Shown here: positions 1 through 12,210 of the stretch, piece by piece
Layout of the letters: every line of letters starts with the position of its first letter
How positions within the stretch are numbered: position 1 is the stretch's first letter
Assembly (NCBI GenBank): GCA_029706075.1
Contig: JAINUG010000007.1
Coordinates: 7,441,501-7,505,500, forward strand
From: Aldrovandia affinis
Taxonomy: Eukaryota; Chordata; Actinopteri; Notacanthiformes; Halosauridae
Reading direction: 5' to 3'
DNA length: 64,000 nucleotides
Notes under the pieces: model-generated
What the model was told of the DNA's origin: nothing
Databases searched by the model: none
Seen by the model: only the letters and a program-made list of their open reading frames with translations
Made by a program: the position numbers and the translations under genes

Positions 1-1
1 G

Positions 2-514
2 TTGGAATGCGGCCGTTCACCAGCAGAGTTGCTGATGAACAGGAAGCTCAAGACGAAGCTACCGTCAGCAGAACACCTGCTTCTGAGTGCAGGCCAACGT
101 GGCCCGCCGAGAGAAAACCGGTCCAAACGTGCATACGACAAAAGTGCACAGCCCTTATGCCCACTGGAACGAGACGACCTGGTGAGAGTCAGAGGTGAAG
201 GAAGATGGGGACCGGTTGCACAGGTCCTCAAAGAGACCACCCCAAGATCCTACGAGGTGCTCACCGAGCATGGCAGCAGGATCCGCAGAAATCGAAGGCA
301 CCTGCTGAAAATTCCACGCACGGAATCTCACGATCCAGAGAACGGTGATGCTGTAGAGGTGCAGAGTGAGCAGTTAGGTGAGCAAGGCGAACAAGGGAAT
401 GATCTGGCAGATACAGAACGCTCTCCAGTGGACTCACCATCCTCTGGGGTAGAGCGAGTTGAAAGGCCTAGGAGATCCATTGTCAAACCTAAAAGACTTG
501 TAGAGGAGTGTTAA
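2..514 (+). pseudogene. Ty3/gypsy retrotransposon pol, C-terminal end of integrase (partial)
   Basis: Open frame of 170 residues running in from the left edge. The first residues (MECGRSPAELLMNRKL) match the conserved stretch just after the integrase core of Ty3/gypsy elements of the Mag / K02A2.6-like type. A charged tail follows and ends at a stop. The protein would insert element cDNA into the host genome. Only the integrase C-terminus lies in the window; reverse transcriptase and RNase H would be to the left. The short LTR at 788-945 and the purine-rich tract before it fit this being the 3' end of one element. Family name is from motif recognition only. Confidence 0.7.
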
Positions 515-787
515 TATACAGGTCAGTGCTAGGATTTAAAATAAGTGTTTGACCGGAGAGAAGGAGCAGATGTAAACAGATGTGAAATAATCGTTCAGAG
601 CATGGTTTAATATGAAAATGTTTATTTGTATGACTAGTTAATGTTAAGTCCATACAGTGGTAAAGTGATTATCTGTAAGACCTCTAAATAGTAGGCCTAC
701 AGGCACCTACTTTATTTTATTGTATTTTTATGTTGTTAGAAGTTTATTCTACCAGAGCCACATTGTTCTTGTTTAGAAAAAGGGAGA
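515..787 (+). other. 3' non-coding end of the gypsy element with polypurine tract
   Basis: AT-rich stretch without a coding frame between the integrase stop and the LTR. It ends in a purine run at about 775-787 (agaaaaagggaga), the expected plus-strand priming site next to a 3' LTR. Confidence 0.5.
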
Positions 788-945
788 TGTACCGATGATA
801 GCCTGTAAGGGGCTCCAAGTAGCCACACTCTATGTATAGGATGTGACGTGCAATAAAGGGAAGTTATTGTTGAATGGAGAACTCGAGTCGGTGTGTAAAT
901 CAATACAGATATCTCCAGTATTGGCTAGCTAGCTCCCTGACTACA
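788..945 (+). repeat. Putative 3' LTR of the gypsy element (short, about 158 bp)
   Basis: Begins TGTACCGATG directly after the polypurine tract and ends CTGACTACA, so it has TG...CA ends. It holds an AATAAA poly(A) signal at 852-857. The matching 5' LTR is outside the window, so the boundaries are inferred. Confidence 0.5.
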
Positions 946-1530
946 TTAACTTACTGCAATCATAGTAAGATTCCCAGTTTCAGGAAAAAATTTCTCTCAT
1001 GATAAAATAACCAAATTATAAAGGTCGTTTTTGGCATAACTTTTATGCGTTATTGTCTTAAACAAAAAGAATAAACAAAATATGTACAGTATTGTGCAAA
1101 AGTCTTAGGCCACCCAAGAACATTATCTTTAAAACTATTTATCTGGGCAGTAAGTATTTATTTGCAGTAAGTAAGAATAATTAAAGTAAGAAGAATGTAT
1201 TCTTCATTTAAAACGTATTTATATCTTGTGAGATGGCTAGAAGAACACAGGTTTTGTTCCCAAACCTCTCCTTGAGGCACTCCAGCCATTCCATGTATTT
1301 TGTTTAGTTTGACAGACATAAAATCATAGTCTTTCATCAACAAGGCAATTCTCAGTGAGCACTAGCTCGCCTAACCGGATTTTCAAGATGTGGTGTTCAA
1401 GCTGTCATAAAGACATTTTTCATAAACTGAGCAAGTTGAAGGCAGAAAACGCAGTGGAAGACCCAAAAAGCTGTCTGCATCTGATGAACAGTACTTAAAG
1501 GTCACTTCCTTGAGGGACAGAAGGAAGTCC

Positions 1531-3709
1531 GTCCCACCACCTGCCCTCTTGATCCCATTCCTTCCCCCCTCTTCCAGTCCATTGCTATGGACATCCTCCC
1601 CTTTGTCTCCAATGTCATTAACTCCTCTCTTTCCTCTGGCTCTGTCCCCTCCTCCCTCAAATGTGCTCAGGTTGTCCCCCTCCTCAAAAAACCCTCTCTG
1701 AATCCTGCTGTCATCTCTTTTCTTTTCAAAATTTTGTTTCTGATTTTATCCCATTTTCTCCCATTTTGGTAGCCAATTAGACCCACTATTTTTACGTCAA
1801 TCCCCCCCTAGTAATGTGAGTTCGCTGCCGTAGTCCTGTGACCGGTAGTGACGAAGCGAAGTGACGCCTCTTACGAGACGGCACCCGCAGGCCGTCGACC
1901 GTAACCCGGTACTACAGGGCCACTATACGCAGCGAACGTCACGTCGGCTCCCCCCTCCTCCCTGGGGCGGACAGCCAATCGCGCGCCCTGGTGGCACTCC
2001 CGGCCAGAGCCGACACTTGGCGAGACGGGGAATTGAACCCCGGTCTCCGTGGCCAGCGTCGGACGTTGTAACCACTGGACCACGCGGGAGGCCCCTGCTG
2101 TCATCTCTAACTACCGACCTGTCTCTCTCCTCCCATTCCTTTCCAAAACGTTAGAGCGGGCTGTCTATAATCAACTGTCTGCTCATCTCTTACAGAACGA
2201 CCTGCTTGACCCCAACCAATCTGGGTTCAGAGCAGGCCACTCCACAGAGACTGCTCTCCTTGCGGTCACTGAGGCTCTTCACGTTGCTAGGTCCCGATCC
2301 CTTAGCTCTGTCCTCCTCCTCCTCGACCTGTCGGCGGCATTCGACACCGTGGACCACCGGATCCTGCTCTCATCTCTCGTCGAGATGGGAATCTCTGGAT
2401 CTGTGTTGACATGGTTTGAGTCCTACCTGGCTGACCGGTCCTACCAGGTGGCCTGGAGAGGATCCCTCTCCTCTCCCCACACCCTCTCTACTGGAGTCCC
2501 GCAGGGCTCGGTGCTAGGCCCCGTCCTATTCTCTCCGTACACCAAGTCACTTGGCTCTGTTATTTCTGCTCATGGTTTTTCCTATCACTGTTATGCTGAT
2601 GACACTCAACTCTTTCTCTCCTTCCCTCCATCTGACACCCAGATCCCGGCACGGATCTCTGCATGCCTGGCTGACATCTCCGCATGGATGTCCACCCACC
2701 ACCTGAAGCTGAACCTGGGGAAGACAGAGCTGCTCTTCCTCCCAGCGAAGGGCTCCCCGATGATTGATGCATCAATCACCGTGGAAGGCTCCATAGTGTC
2801 TCCGTCCCAGTCGGCCAGGAGTCTTGGGGTAACCCTGGACACCCAGCTGTGCTTCTCGAGCCATATTGCAGCGACCGCTCAGACCTGCCGTTTCTCCTTC
2901 CACAACATCCGGAGGATCCGACCGTTCCTCACCCAAGAGGCCACTCAACTCCTGGTCCAGGCCCTGGTGATCTCACGTCTGGACTACTGCAATTCCTTGC
3001 TGGCAGGCCTTCCGGCCTGTGCCATCAAACCTCTGCAACTTGTCCAGAACGCTGCCGCTCGCCTGGTGTTCAACCAGCCGAAGTTCACTCATGTCACCCC
3101 TCTACTCTCCTCCCTGCACTGGCTCCCCATTGCAGCACGCATCAGATTCAAGTCACTGGTGCTTGCTTTTCAAGCGGCCAGAGGTACTGCTCCCCGATAC
3201 CTCCAGTCACTCATCACTCCCTACACCCCACCCAGACTCCTCCGCTCTGCCTCCTCTGGCAAACTGCCCCATCCCTCCGGGCGCCTGGCAGCCGCTCCTC
3301 GCGGTCTCGCCTCTTCTCTGTCCTGGTTCCTCGCTGGTGGAACGACCTCCCGCAATTGGTCAGGACTGCGGAATCATCTTCCGCAAGAGACTCAAAACCC
3401 ACCTCTTCAGACTCCACTACCACTGAACACTGTCCATCCAGTCTATCTGTTGTCACCACTATTTACCTGTTGTACACTATTTATAAAAATAAAAAAATAA
3501 AAAAACACACTAACGTTTTCCTTCCTGGTGCTACAGGTGTTACAGGTGTGGTGTGGTATGCTGACGCTTGCAATGATGTCTATTGCTGTATTCCTGCACT
3601 GATCTCGTGCGCTAACTATGATTGTTCCTACCATGTATTAATGCACATCTTGTAAGTCGCTCTGGATAAGATGCTAAATGCTTAAAATGTCAAATGTAAT
3701 GTAAAATGT
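1531..3709 (+). mobile_element. L2-clade LINE, 5'-truncated, reverse transcriptase largely readable
   Basis: A non-LTR retrotransposon inserted in the Tc1 element. The flanking 6-bp duplication AAGTCC (1525-1530 and 3710-3715) marks the insertion. The reverse transcriptase resumes at about 2107 and reads to about 3340, with FDTVDHR, GVPQGSVLGP and the catalytic YADDTQLF box near 2590-2615, then a C-terminal domain. Near 3340 the frame shifts, and the usual ending ([15 protein letters not shown]) is in another frame, so the protein is broken. The 3' tail (GTAAGTCGCTCTGGATAAG) is typical of fish L2 elements. Endonuclease and ORF1 are missing, as usual for 5'-truncated copies. Confidence 0.8.
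1719..2093 (-). mobile_element. tRNA-derived SINE inserted in the L2 LINE
   Basis: A 375-bp segment interrupts the L2 reading frame and is flanked by a perfect 15-bp duplication, CCTGCTGTCATCTCT (1704-1718 and 2094-2108). On the minus strand its head reads as a tRNA-like RNA polymerase III promoter: A-box-like TGGTCCAGTGG and B-box GGTTCAATTCC. Its tail ends in an A-rich stretch. A second copy of the family is at 52059-52427. Confidence 0.8.
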
Positions 3710-4599
3710 AAGTCCAGTGAAGTGCTTCCTTAGCATCTGGCAGAGTTATCTGGCACCAAAGTACACGCTTCGACAGTGAGAAGAAGTCTTGCAAGAAATG
3801 GTCTTGTAGGACGTGTTGCAGCTAAGAAACTATTCTTGCAGAAAGGCAACAAGCAGAAGAGATTGCAATGCACAAAGGATCATAAAGCATGCAGTGATAA
3901 CCAGTGGCAGAAAGTCTTATAGAGCAATGAGTCCAAATGTTTGGTTCACAAAGACGCCAGTATGTCAGAAGAAGAGTTGGCAAGAAGTATGGTGAAGTAT
4001 GGTGGTGGCTCTGTCATGGTCTGGGGGTGCATTTCAGCCAATGGTGTGGGGGATCTGGTCAAAATCGATGGAATTATGAATGCTGAGAAATATAAACAGA
4101 TCTTGATTCATCATGCTGTACCTTCAGGAAAATGACTGATTGGAAAAAACATTATCTTTCAGCATGATAACGACCCCAAACACACTGCAAACACAATTAA
4201 GACCTACATGGAGCAGAAGTATGCAGATCAAACACTCACAGTATTAGATTTGTCACCTCAGAGCCCCGACCTCAACATAATTGAAGCTGTGTGGGATCAC
4301 TTGGACAGGGAAAAGACCAAAAAGTCAAAAGAAGAGTTATGGCAAATCCTACAAGAAGCTTGGATGAATTTACCATTGAAAAAGTTATGCGACAGTCTAC
4401 CAAAGCGAATTGCTTCAGTTTTGCATTCTAAGGGAGTCCACACAAAATACTGACTTGTTTTAAAAACACAATAAGTGTTTGTTACTTATAATTTTTTCTT
4501 TCTTTTAATTTTTTTTACCAAATAAACACTTCTGCTCACATAAATGGCTTTAATTTCAACGTTTCATATATTTATATTTATATTTTTCTCAGTCTTTGG

Positions 4600-5825
4600 A
4601 GGGCAGCGTTATGGTGGTTATAAGCTGCCCTCCTTTCCTTTGCCTTCCTCTGTCCGACTGCCCGGAAGTAGCCCCGCACCCGATCCTTCACCATCTCCCA
4701 CCACTCTATCGGGGAGTCAAAAAGGGGTTTTTAGTGTGACCCACTCCAGGTATCGTCTCGAGAAGGAGAGGCACACTTTGGGGTCCTGGAGATGGCTGGT
4801 ATTCATTCTCCACGGACCCCTACCCACCGTGATGGTCTTCTCCCAGTCCAAGGACACGGTCACCCTGTGGTGGTCTGAGAAGTGCACTGCTCCGATGGCA
4901 TAGGAGCGCACTCTCAGGCCTGAAGAGAGCAAAAACATGTCAGGCGCCAGAGGAACTCACCCATGTGTATTGAGGGGGAGAGGCACCCCCGGCGTCATGG
5001 AGGGAGAAATCTTCTATGATGGACCGCAGCTCCCTGCTGGATTGGTCCCTCATTGGTCTGCTGCGGTCTTCATCCCTAAGGGCACAGTTGAAATCTCCCC
5101 CCATGACCACCGGCGTACGGGGGGTGATTAGGATCTGATTTTTGTAAATAGGGAGGCTCTCGGCCTTGCTATTAGGGCCATACACGTTGATCACCCGGAG
5201 TGGGGAACCCCCGACGTCGAGGTCGGTGACGAGGATTCGCCCACTCTCTACTATGTCAGATGATGTTATTCTGACATAGGGGTTGTTGATCAACGTGCCG
5301 ACCCCATCAGCTCGCGATACATTTGAGCCAGACCAGAGAGAGTCTCCCCTTCTCCATCCCTCCCTCAGACTGTCATCCATGGAGCGGAAGGGAATCCCAC
5401 ACTCCTGCAGGAGGATGACGTCTGAGGGCAGCTGTTGCAGGATGGAGAAAACTGCATGCCGTTTGGTGGGATCTTTAATGCTTCGGGTATTGATTGATGT
5501 GATTGTAATTGACATGGAAAATAAAATAAAATACAGGGGAAAATTATTGCAGGGGTGGGAATGAACCAGATTTATTGGTGTTGGCGAATATCTTTGCAAA
5601 TTTGGTTTAAACGGTCAATGACCGTATCTGGTTTTGATGGGCGCCTCTCCGCCCCCTGGGTAGGTCTGCTCACCTGTTCTCCCCTAGCACCGCCTGGCAA
5701 GGTCCGCCCTGGAGAGGCAGGGCCGATGGATTTTGGCCCTGGGGCCCCCTTTTGTCCAGAGGCGGAGGGCCCTTGGATGGGATCTTTTGGTTCCCTGTCC
5801 GGGGGGTGTCCGAGGACCAGAAGCG
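4600..5825 (-). mobile_element. LINE fragment: ORF1 C-terminus and apurinic endonuclease, minus strand
   Basis: Reading leftward on the minus strand, an ORF1 C-terminal piece ends at 5572 and the ORF2 endonuclease starts at a methionine at 5515. It shows SINTRSIKD, DVILLQE, NVYGPN and GGDFN, the metal- and phosphate-binding motifs of exonuclease/endonuclease/phosphatase domains. After a frameshift near 4940 the final SDHHRVTV box follows (about 4870-4890). The reverse transcriptase is absent. The style suggests an L1/Tx1-type element, but this is not certain. Both boundaries abut other elements and are approximate. Confidence 0.65.
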
Positions 5826-6478
5826 GGCTGCGTCTGAACCCGAAGAAATGCCAGTTATTCTGGAGGGAAACCGCATTCCTGGGGCACGTGGTGAGCGGCA
5901 TGGCTACTGAGATCACTGCTGTCTGCGACTGGCCACCCTCCACCAACGTCAGCGACCTGCGAAGCTTCCTGGGCCTCACCTCCTACTACCGCAGGTACGT
6001 GCAGAACTTTGCCACCATCGCCAGGCCGCTTCACCGCCTGACTGACCGTGGCCAGCCGTATGTCTGGAACGACCCCTGCACCCAGGCTCTCCAAACCGCC
6101 CTCATCACGGCTCCTGTGCTGGCGTACCCCGACACCAACCGACCATTCGTCCTGGACACGGATGCCAGCAAAGTGGGCGTTGGCGCCGTCCTGTCTCAGC
6201 CAAGTGACAGCGGAGAGCAGGTGATCGCATACTACAGCCGTGCTCTGAGCAAAACAGAGCGGAATTACTGCGTTACTCCCCGGGAGGTCCTCGCCGTCAC
6301 CACTGTACTGCGGCACTTCCGGCCCTACCTGCACGGCGCCAGGTTCCTCGTGTGGACCGACCACGCTTCCCTCACCTGGCTCCTGAACTTCAAAAACCCA
6401 GAGGGCCAGGTGGCCCGCTGGCTGGAAGCGCTACAGGGGTATGACTTTGAACTTTACTATCATGACCAGAACGCGCAG
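5826..6478 (+). pseudogene. Ty3/gypsy pol fragment: end of reverse transcriptase and RNase H
   Basis: Reads without stops from GLRLNPKKCQLF through FLGLTSYYRRYV (RT thumb and connection) into RNase H. The RNase H acidic residues are visible in VLDTDASKVGVGA, the E of the TPREVLAV block, and VWTDHASLTWL. The 5' side is cut by the LINE fragment ending near 5825. The 3' side stops abruptly at an LTR-like sequence where the next domain would normally continue. This piece has the style of chromovirus-type fish gypsy elements and differs from the element at 2-945. Confidence 0.75.
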
Positions 6479-6780
6479 TGTAAATAGTGCCGTCTCCTGA
6501 GTTTCAAGGAGAGAGTGTTCATCAAGCCATGTGTGAAGTGGACTGTTACTTCCTGACTGATTACATCTGCGGAAGGCGTTTTAATGGTCTCTTGTGTCCT
6601 TTTAAGGACACAGTAGGCCAGCAAGGGTTTTCTTTTGAGCATTATCCATAGTTGTGCGGTGTATGGAGCATGGATAATTATCGCTTCTTTTAATAAAGTG
6701 GCTACCCGCGTAGTCAGTTTTGCATTACTACTGGACTCGGACTCCTTTCTTGATACATCACCCAACGCACGCTCGCTACA
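6479..6780 (+). repeat. LTR-like segment abutting the gypsy RNase H
   Basis: A 302-bp stretch beginning TGTAAATAGTGCC and ending CTCGCTACA, with AATAAAG at 6692-6698. TG...CA ends and a poly(A) signal suggest an LTR. It directly follows the truncated RNase H frame, so it arose by internal deletion or separate insertion; no flanking duplication is visible. Confidence 0.45.
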
Positions 6781-9700
6781 GTATGCAAACCTAAGTAATG
6801 TATATTAGAGCTGATTTACTCTATTCTGTTTATTACAGTTTACAGTACACTACTGTATAAACATTAATAAATATACTAACATTTTTATAAATGGTGCAAA
6901 GGTGACATTAAAACAATATCTAAAGATGGTTGACACAAACCCACTACCAGTCCAGTATGCTTGAAATATTGGTAAGGGGCGGCTCCTCGCTTATCGACCT
7001 AGTCGTAGGGACGGAACTCGGTCGTTAAGTGAGGAGTGTATTTGCTTAATATTTATTTATATTGATTTATATACCCATGACCCATGTATCTGTCTGACTT
7101 GATACACTTCTGTCAGTTTTACCCTTGTATGATGTTGTACTGTGCTTTTTAGTAGCTGTAATCTCTTGTTTAACCACCTCCCTTATAAAAAAAAAAGTTA
7201 AAGTTTTTCCTGCATTAAAATATAATTTAAAGCAATTGGGATATTTATGTTATGTATGTAATATGATGATGACAGATCTTCCATCAGCTGAGAGTGAAAT
7301 ATATTGATTTCTTTGAAAGTATGGAAATAATAGTAAAACTCCTAAAAAGCTTTCTCTGAGTGACCTATGAGGTAGATAACTACTCTTCAGTCTGTTCAAG
7401 TATTGAGTGTTTTCTTCCCCATCGATATGACATCTGATCAGTCAGCTCATGTGTTCTCACAGCTTGCAAGACGTTTCCTGTAAGACCACATTTTACTTCA
7501 AAGTTGCATTGCTTGCTATAGATGCCAACACTTGTCTTGCCCCCTCTGTTGATTTCTAAACAGGCTCTGCTAGATCTAGTGGTGAGTAAGCACTATTGCC
7601 ATCTCTGGATATACTAACTGAATGCTGGAGTACAATGCCTTTTTTTTATTGCTGGGAGCAAGAGCACTTGTGTTACATACTTAATTTAACTATATATTTT
7701 TTTATAGAAGAGTTCATACAAATAATTATAGCTCAATGTGCTTTACTGATCATAACGACTATGAAGAACAGATTAAATTACAACACAGTAATAAATAAAG
7801 ACTGGTAAGAAACATAATTGCAATTCCTGTAGTATAACAAACTGTTAATTGTCTTTAATTAGACACGTTAAATGTCTAACGAGCAGGGCCACCAGTTTAA
7901 TACCGTCACGTGACCCACAGGGATTTAAACTTGTATTTCGATTGTTATCCTCAAGGTGTCGCTGTAGACACTGAATTGGCACAGTAACTTGAATAATTAT
8001 ACAATTAGTGGCTAATTGTGATCATTATTAAAGCAGTGAGATTGTCTAATATGGTGAAGGTGAAAGGCAGGAAAGATAAACATGAGGGGAAAAGCATGTC
8101 TTTGAGCAAACGTGTGCAACAGTATCCAACTGGTTCACACAGGCTGACTTCATTTACTTTGCACAACTTGAAATTTAACAAACCCATCAAAATAATTGCT
8201 AAACAAGGAGCCGTTGGTTTTCCGCTGTATGGTATCAGTCAAAGTACTTCAGTTTCAATCCAACATTTGTTGCGTCAAAATATTCAATGAAATTACAATG
8301 AAAGTCAGATTTAAAAATAAACCGTGTTTATTTCATCCAGCTCATACATTTCTAAAGGCTGTCTGGATTTTTGACCCCGAGCAAGTTTACAGCACCGATG
8401 TGACAACCCTCGTACTATAATTTATTCCAGATTTTGATGAGAAATGTTGATCCGGGCTGGGCAATTACAAATTATTTGCACAAGAAAATGACACTGCAAT
8501 GTCAGAGGGACTTCTAGGATAGAGCTGAAAAAACATTTCCAAGTCTTACGCAGAAGGAAAAATCATACTTGTCAGTTGCAACCAATTCTGTCAATGCAGA
8601 AATATGTCTCTTGAATCCATATGGACATTCATTTATATATTTACCAAGTATTGTCAATCAAAGACTGATCAGGATCAAATTTAATCAGAGTGTTTAGAGC
8701 CTTCCCAGTTAACAAAAAACACTAGGGCTGCCTCCCTCACACAGAGTCTTTATTAATCAGTAGGCATGGGGCAGTCTTATGAAAGGATATCCAATCAAAA
8801 GATGAACATGAGCCTTGTGGGCAGTTTTAGCTCATGGTATGTGATTCTTAAGGGCTTGCTTTTTTCACCACCTCTCTCAAGAAGCTGCAGTTCCTTTCTG
8901 ATCCTGTAGGCACTATATTTTCAGCAATTGGTGCCAATTACTCAAATGAAAATGACCAATTATACAGTTAAGTGCCAATCTGAGTGTTGGTGTAAGGGCG
9001 CAAGTCTACAAATTGACTTTGTTTCAGAGAGGGGAGTTTCCGGTTGTGGTAGGTTGAAGTTTTCACACTTCTACGACAAGTCATGAAATAAGGAAACAAC
9101 ACATTATCTGACAATTAACAAATTCAACACCAAAATATTCAATATTATGCTCCCTTAACTGAATTTTAAAAATCAAGGTATCCCACCAATAACAATTTTG
9201 AACTTTATATTTTTATTTTGCCTTTAGGCTGTAAAAAAACGATTTCCCTTTTGCTTTCAATTGTTTTTATACGTGTGCGGTTTCACTCATTTCAACATAT
9301 CAGTTTCTTTGCTCCAGGACGGGCATGACCCTCCATGGGGGTGTTTGAAATTGAAATACATTTAAGATATATGGCTATGTTTTGAAAATTCAAAATGCAA
9401 TTCAAAGTAATTTTGAGCCCTTGTCAGAGCCCCCCCTCCTATTCCGCACCCTGACACCCAGCTTAAGCTACTGCGATCTGCAAATCCAACTGACCAAAGT
9501 TGTAGTAACAATAACTACAATATACATAAAGGGTCTTCTTATCCAGGATCAAAATGCATGCTTCAATGAAAATAAAAACACGAATTAATAACAGAAACAA
9601 ATCCTTCATTTAATTATACATGCTATCATTTTTTTTATGAATATATTCATGAATAGATTAATACATCTTTACACTACTGTCTTTGTCTCCACCTAAGCAG

Positions 9701-10284
9701 AGACAGTACAACAGTAGCCTGTACAATAATTATTTTAATTACTTTTAATCATTAAGTTTAAGGGACAAATCCAACCACATTTTTGTGCCTGTCCTTGAAA
9801 AATGAATATGAATTGCAGGTAACTGTTCGATCTAAGAGATCAAGTTTGTGCTTGCGTTAGGTTAAACCGCTCAGGAATTTAGCTAAGGTTCTGCATGACC
9901 ACAGGGACTGACTGTTAGTTTGTTGCATTAGCTAGCTAACTATCCAAAAAGACTAACACTCACATGATGCTTCCTTATATGGAAAAATGTCTGTTTTCTG
10001 CCTTTTTCCTGACATTCTTTTCAGTATGATCTGAATGAAGGTAGTTTAATCAAGAGTTGGCAACACATGGAACACCTAGCCAGTTCGTTAAGCTCACAGC
10101 TAGTTAGCATGATCACAATTCTGCAAATACATTAGCAAAGTAGCTTGCTGGTGTTCACTTGCAGAACATTGATTGAGTGTTCATGTACCTTCTAGGAGAC
10201 TAATGATATGGGCATCAATCTGCATTACAATCTGATCTCAACTAACTGCTTAACTACCTATCCTAATAGGGAATGACGGAAACC
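6781..10284. other. Intergenic region, no gene recognised
   Basis: AT-rich sequence with only short, biased open frames on both strands, none resembling a protein I know. The one structured item is the GC-richer hairpin at 6983-7036. No splice-flanked exon could be identified. Confidence 0.5.
6983..7036. repeat. GC-rich imperfect hairpin
   Basis: Left arm CTCCTCGCTTATCGACC (6983-6999) pairs with right arm GGTCGTTAAGTGAGGAG (7020-7036) over 17 bp with two mismatches, with a 20-base loop. It stands out from its AT-rich surroundings; its origin is unknown. Confidence 0.55.
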
Positions 10285-12210
10285 AGCACATCTTATCTGA
10301 AATAAAAACAGAACAAACACATCTGTGGGGCTGTACCATCGCATGATTTATCTAGTACTACATCTAGCCTGGACTTGAATAGCCCAAGCGTTTCTACCTC
10401 TATTACCCGACCTGGCAAGCTGTTCCAGGCATTGACAACTCTCTGTGTAAAGAAAAACGTCCTAATATCTGTGCGGAATTTGCCTTTAACTAATTTCCAC
10501 CTGTGGCCTCTTGTTCTGCTGACCCCACTTATCTTAAAAAATCTTTGGTATTTTACTTTGTTAATCCCTTTTAGGAATTTATAAACCTCAATCAAATCCC
10601 CCCTAAGTCTCCGTTTGCTAAGTTTAAATAGATTGAGTGCCTTAAGTCTATCATCATAACTTTTACCTTTCATACCAGGTATCAGTTTAGTTGCCCTTCT
10701 TTGGACTTTTTCAAGAGCTTCTATATCTTTCTTGTAGTGCAGTGCCCAGAACTGCACACAGTATTCTAAGTGAGGTCTGACAAAGGCATTATATAACATT
10801 AATATAACCTCCTTTGATTTATACTCAATACTTTTTGCTATGTATCCCAGCATCCTGTTGGCTTTTTTCACTGCTGTAGCACACTGCTTTGATGCAGATA
10901 GGCTTTGATCAACTACAATTCCTAAGTCTTTTTCAAATTGAACACCTACTAACTTTTCTCCTCCCATAAAATACTCCTGTCTAATGTTTTTATTTCCCAC
11001 ATGCATAACTTTACATTTAGCAATATTGAATGTCATCTGCCACATATCTGCCCATTCTTGGATTTTGTTTTAATCATCTTGGATTACTTTAGTCAATTCC
11101 AAACTGTTTACCAAACCCCCGAGTTTAGTATCATCTGCAAATGTAACTATTTTGCTACTAACGTCCATATCAAGATCATTTATGTAAATAAAGAAGAGCA
11201 GAGGTCTCAGCACCGATCCCTGCGAGACACCACTGCCCACAGCACCAAGATCAGATACGGCCCCACCTACCGTTACTCTTTGTATTCGCCCTTGCAGCCA
11301 ATTACGAACCCACTCTGAAACTACTCCTGCAATTGCTACTGAATTCATTTTAGCAATGAGCCTCTCATGTGGTACCTTGTCAAATCCTTTCTGAAAGTCC
11401 AAATAGATAATATCATAAGCCTGGTTCAGGTCTACACACTTTGTAGCCTCTTCAAAAAAGTCCAGGAGGTTTGTTAGGCATGACTTCCCTTTGAGAAAAC
11501 CATCTTGGCTCGCCCTTAAAATACTATTATCATTCAAGAATGATTCCAACTTATCCCTAATAATACATTCCAGCATTTTACATGCGATGCAAGTTAAACT
11601 GACAGGCCTATAGTTCCCTGGGTCAGTACGGTCCCCCTTCTTATATATTGGAATTATACTACCCTGCTTTGTGACCCTGGTCTGTGATAGGTGCTATATA
11701 AATAAACTTTACTTACTTACTTACTTACTTACTGCTTCCAGTCATCTGGTATTTCTCCAGTGATTATGGATTGAATGAAAATATCTGTCAATGGTTTATA
11801 TATCATTTCCCCAAGTTCTTTGAGTACTCTGGGATATATGCCATCAGGGCCTGCTGCCTTATTTGTCTTAAGTTTTTGTCGTTTTTGTAGTACTTCTACG
11901 TCCCTTATCTCAAAGTCCTCCAAAACATTTTGTACCTTGTCTATACATTTAGGCATATTTATAACCTCTTCTCTTTTCTAGTAAAGCTCTCAACAAAGTA
12001 ATTGTTTAGTGTGTTAGCAATATCCTTATTATTATAAACCACGGTTCCTTCCTTATTCTTAATGCACTTAACCTCATTCTTAACTTTCCTTTTTCTACTA
12101 CAATATTGAAAAAACTTCTTAGGATTATTTTTTACATCTTGGGAAATTTTAATTTCAAACCGCTTTTTAGCTGATCTTATTTCCTTTTTAGCCTTAGCCC
12201 GCAAGGGCAT
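10285..12210 (-). mobile_element. CR1-like LINE reverse transcriptase, minus strand, 5'-truncated
   Basis: Read on the minus strand, consecutive frames give a non-LTR reverse transcriptase: a pre-RT segment ([16 protein letters not shown], 12210-11959), NKAAGPDGIYPRVLK (11956-11729), then YLDFQKGFDKVPHERL, GVSQGSVL and the catalytic FADDTKLGG (11576-11070), and a C-terminal domain with [15 protein letters not shown] (11045-10293). Stops or frameshifts separate the blocks and a short foreign insert splits them near 11700. The C-terminal style fits the CR1 clade. Other pieces of the family lie at 22150-22310, 25165-25543 and 48110-48985. Confidence 0.8.
11666..11733 (+). repeat. Short 3' end of another LINE ending in (TTAC)n
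   Basis: Between the DDWKQ block and the next reverse transcriptase block of the CR1-like LINE lies about 68 bp reading GGTGCTATATAAATAAACTT followed by five or six TTAC units. This is the tail form of another fish LINE, severely 5'-truncated. Boundaries are approximate. Confidence 0.55.

Larger units (their letters stand above)
1087..4560 (+). mobile_element. Decayed Tc1-like transposon, split by an L2 LINE
   Basis: The left end after a TA (1085-1086) reads CAGTATTGTGCAAAAGTC, the inverted-repeat type of a common fish Tc1 family. N-terminal transposase remnants lie at about 1345-1530. After the LINE insertion the catalytic half resumes: a block with KYGGGSVMVWGC at 3985-4135 and a block with SPDLNIIEAVWDHL at 4208-4453, ending in a normal Tc1-like C-terminus. 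In-frame stops and frameshifts break it. The right inverted repeat is not recognisable, and the right boundary is approximate because another LINE fragment begins near 4600. Confidence 0.75.

Noticed and set aside
4500-4600. Right inverted repeat of the first Tc1 element
   Set aside because: No inverse of the left CAGTATTGTGCAAAAG end could be seen; the right end seems lost at the LINE junction.
5572-6364. Minus-strand open frames opposite the gypsy RNase H
   Set aside because: They are GC-rich shadows of the plus-strand RNase H; only the part below 5825 is a separate LINE ORF1 end.
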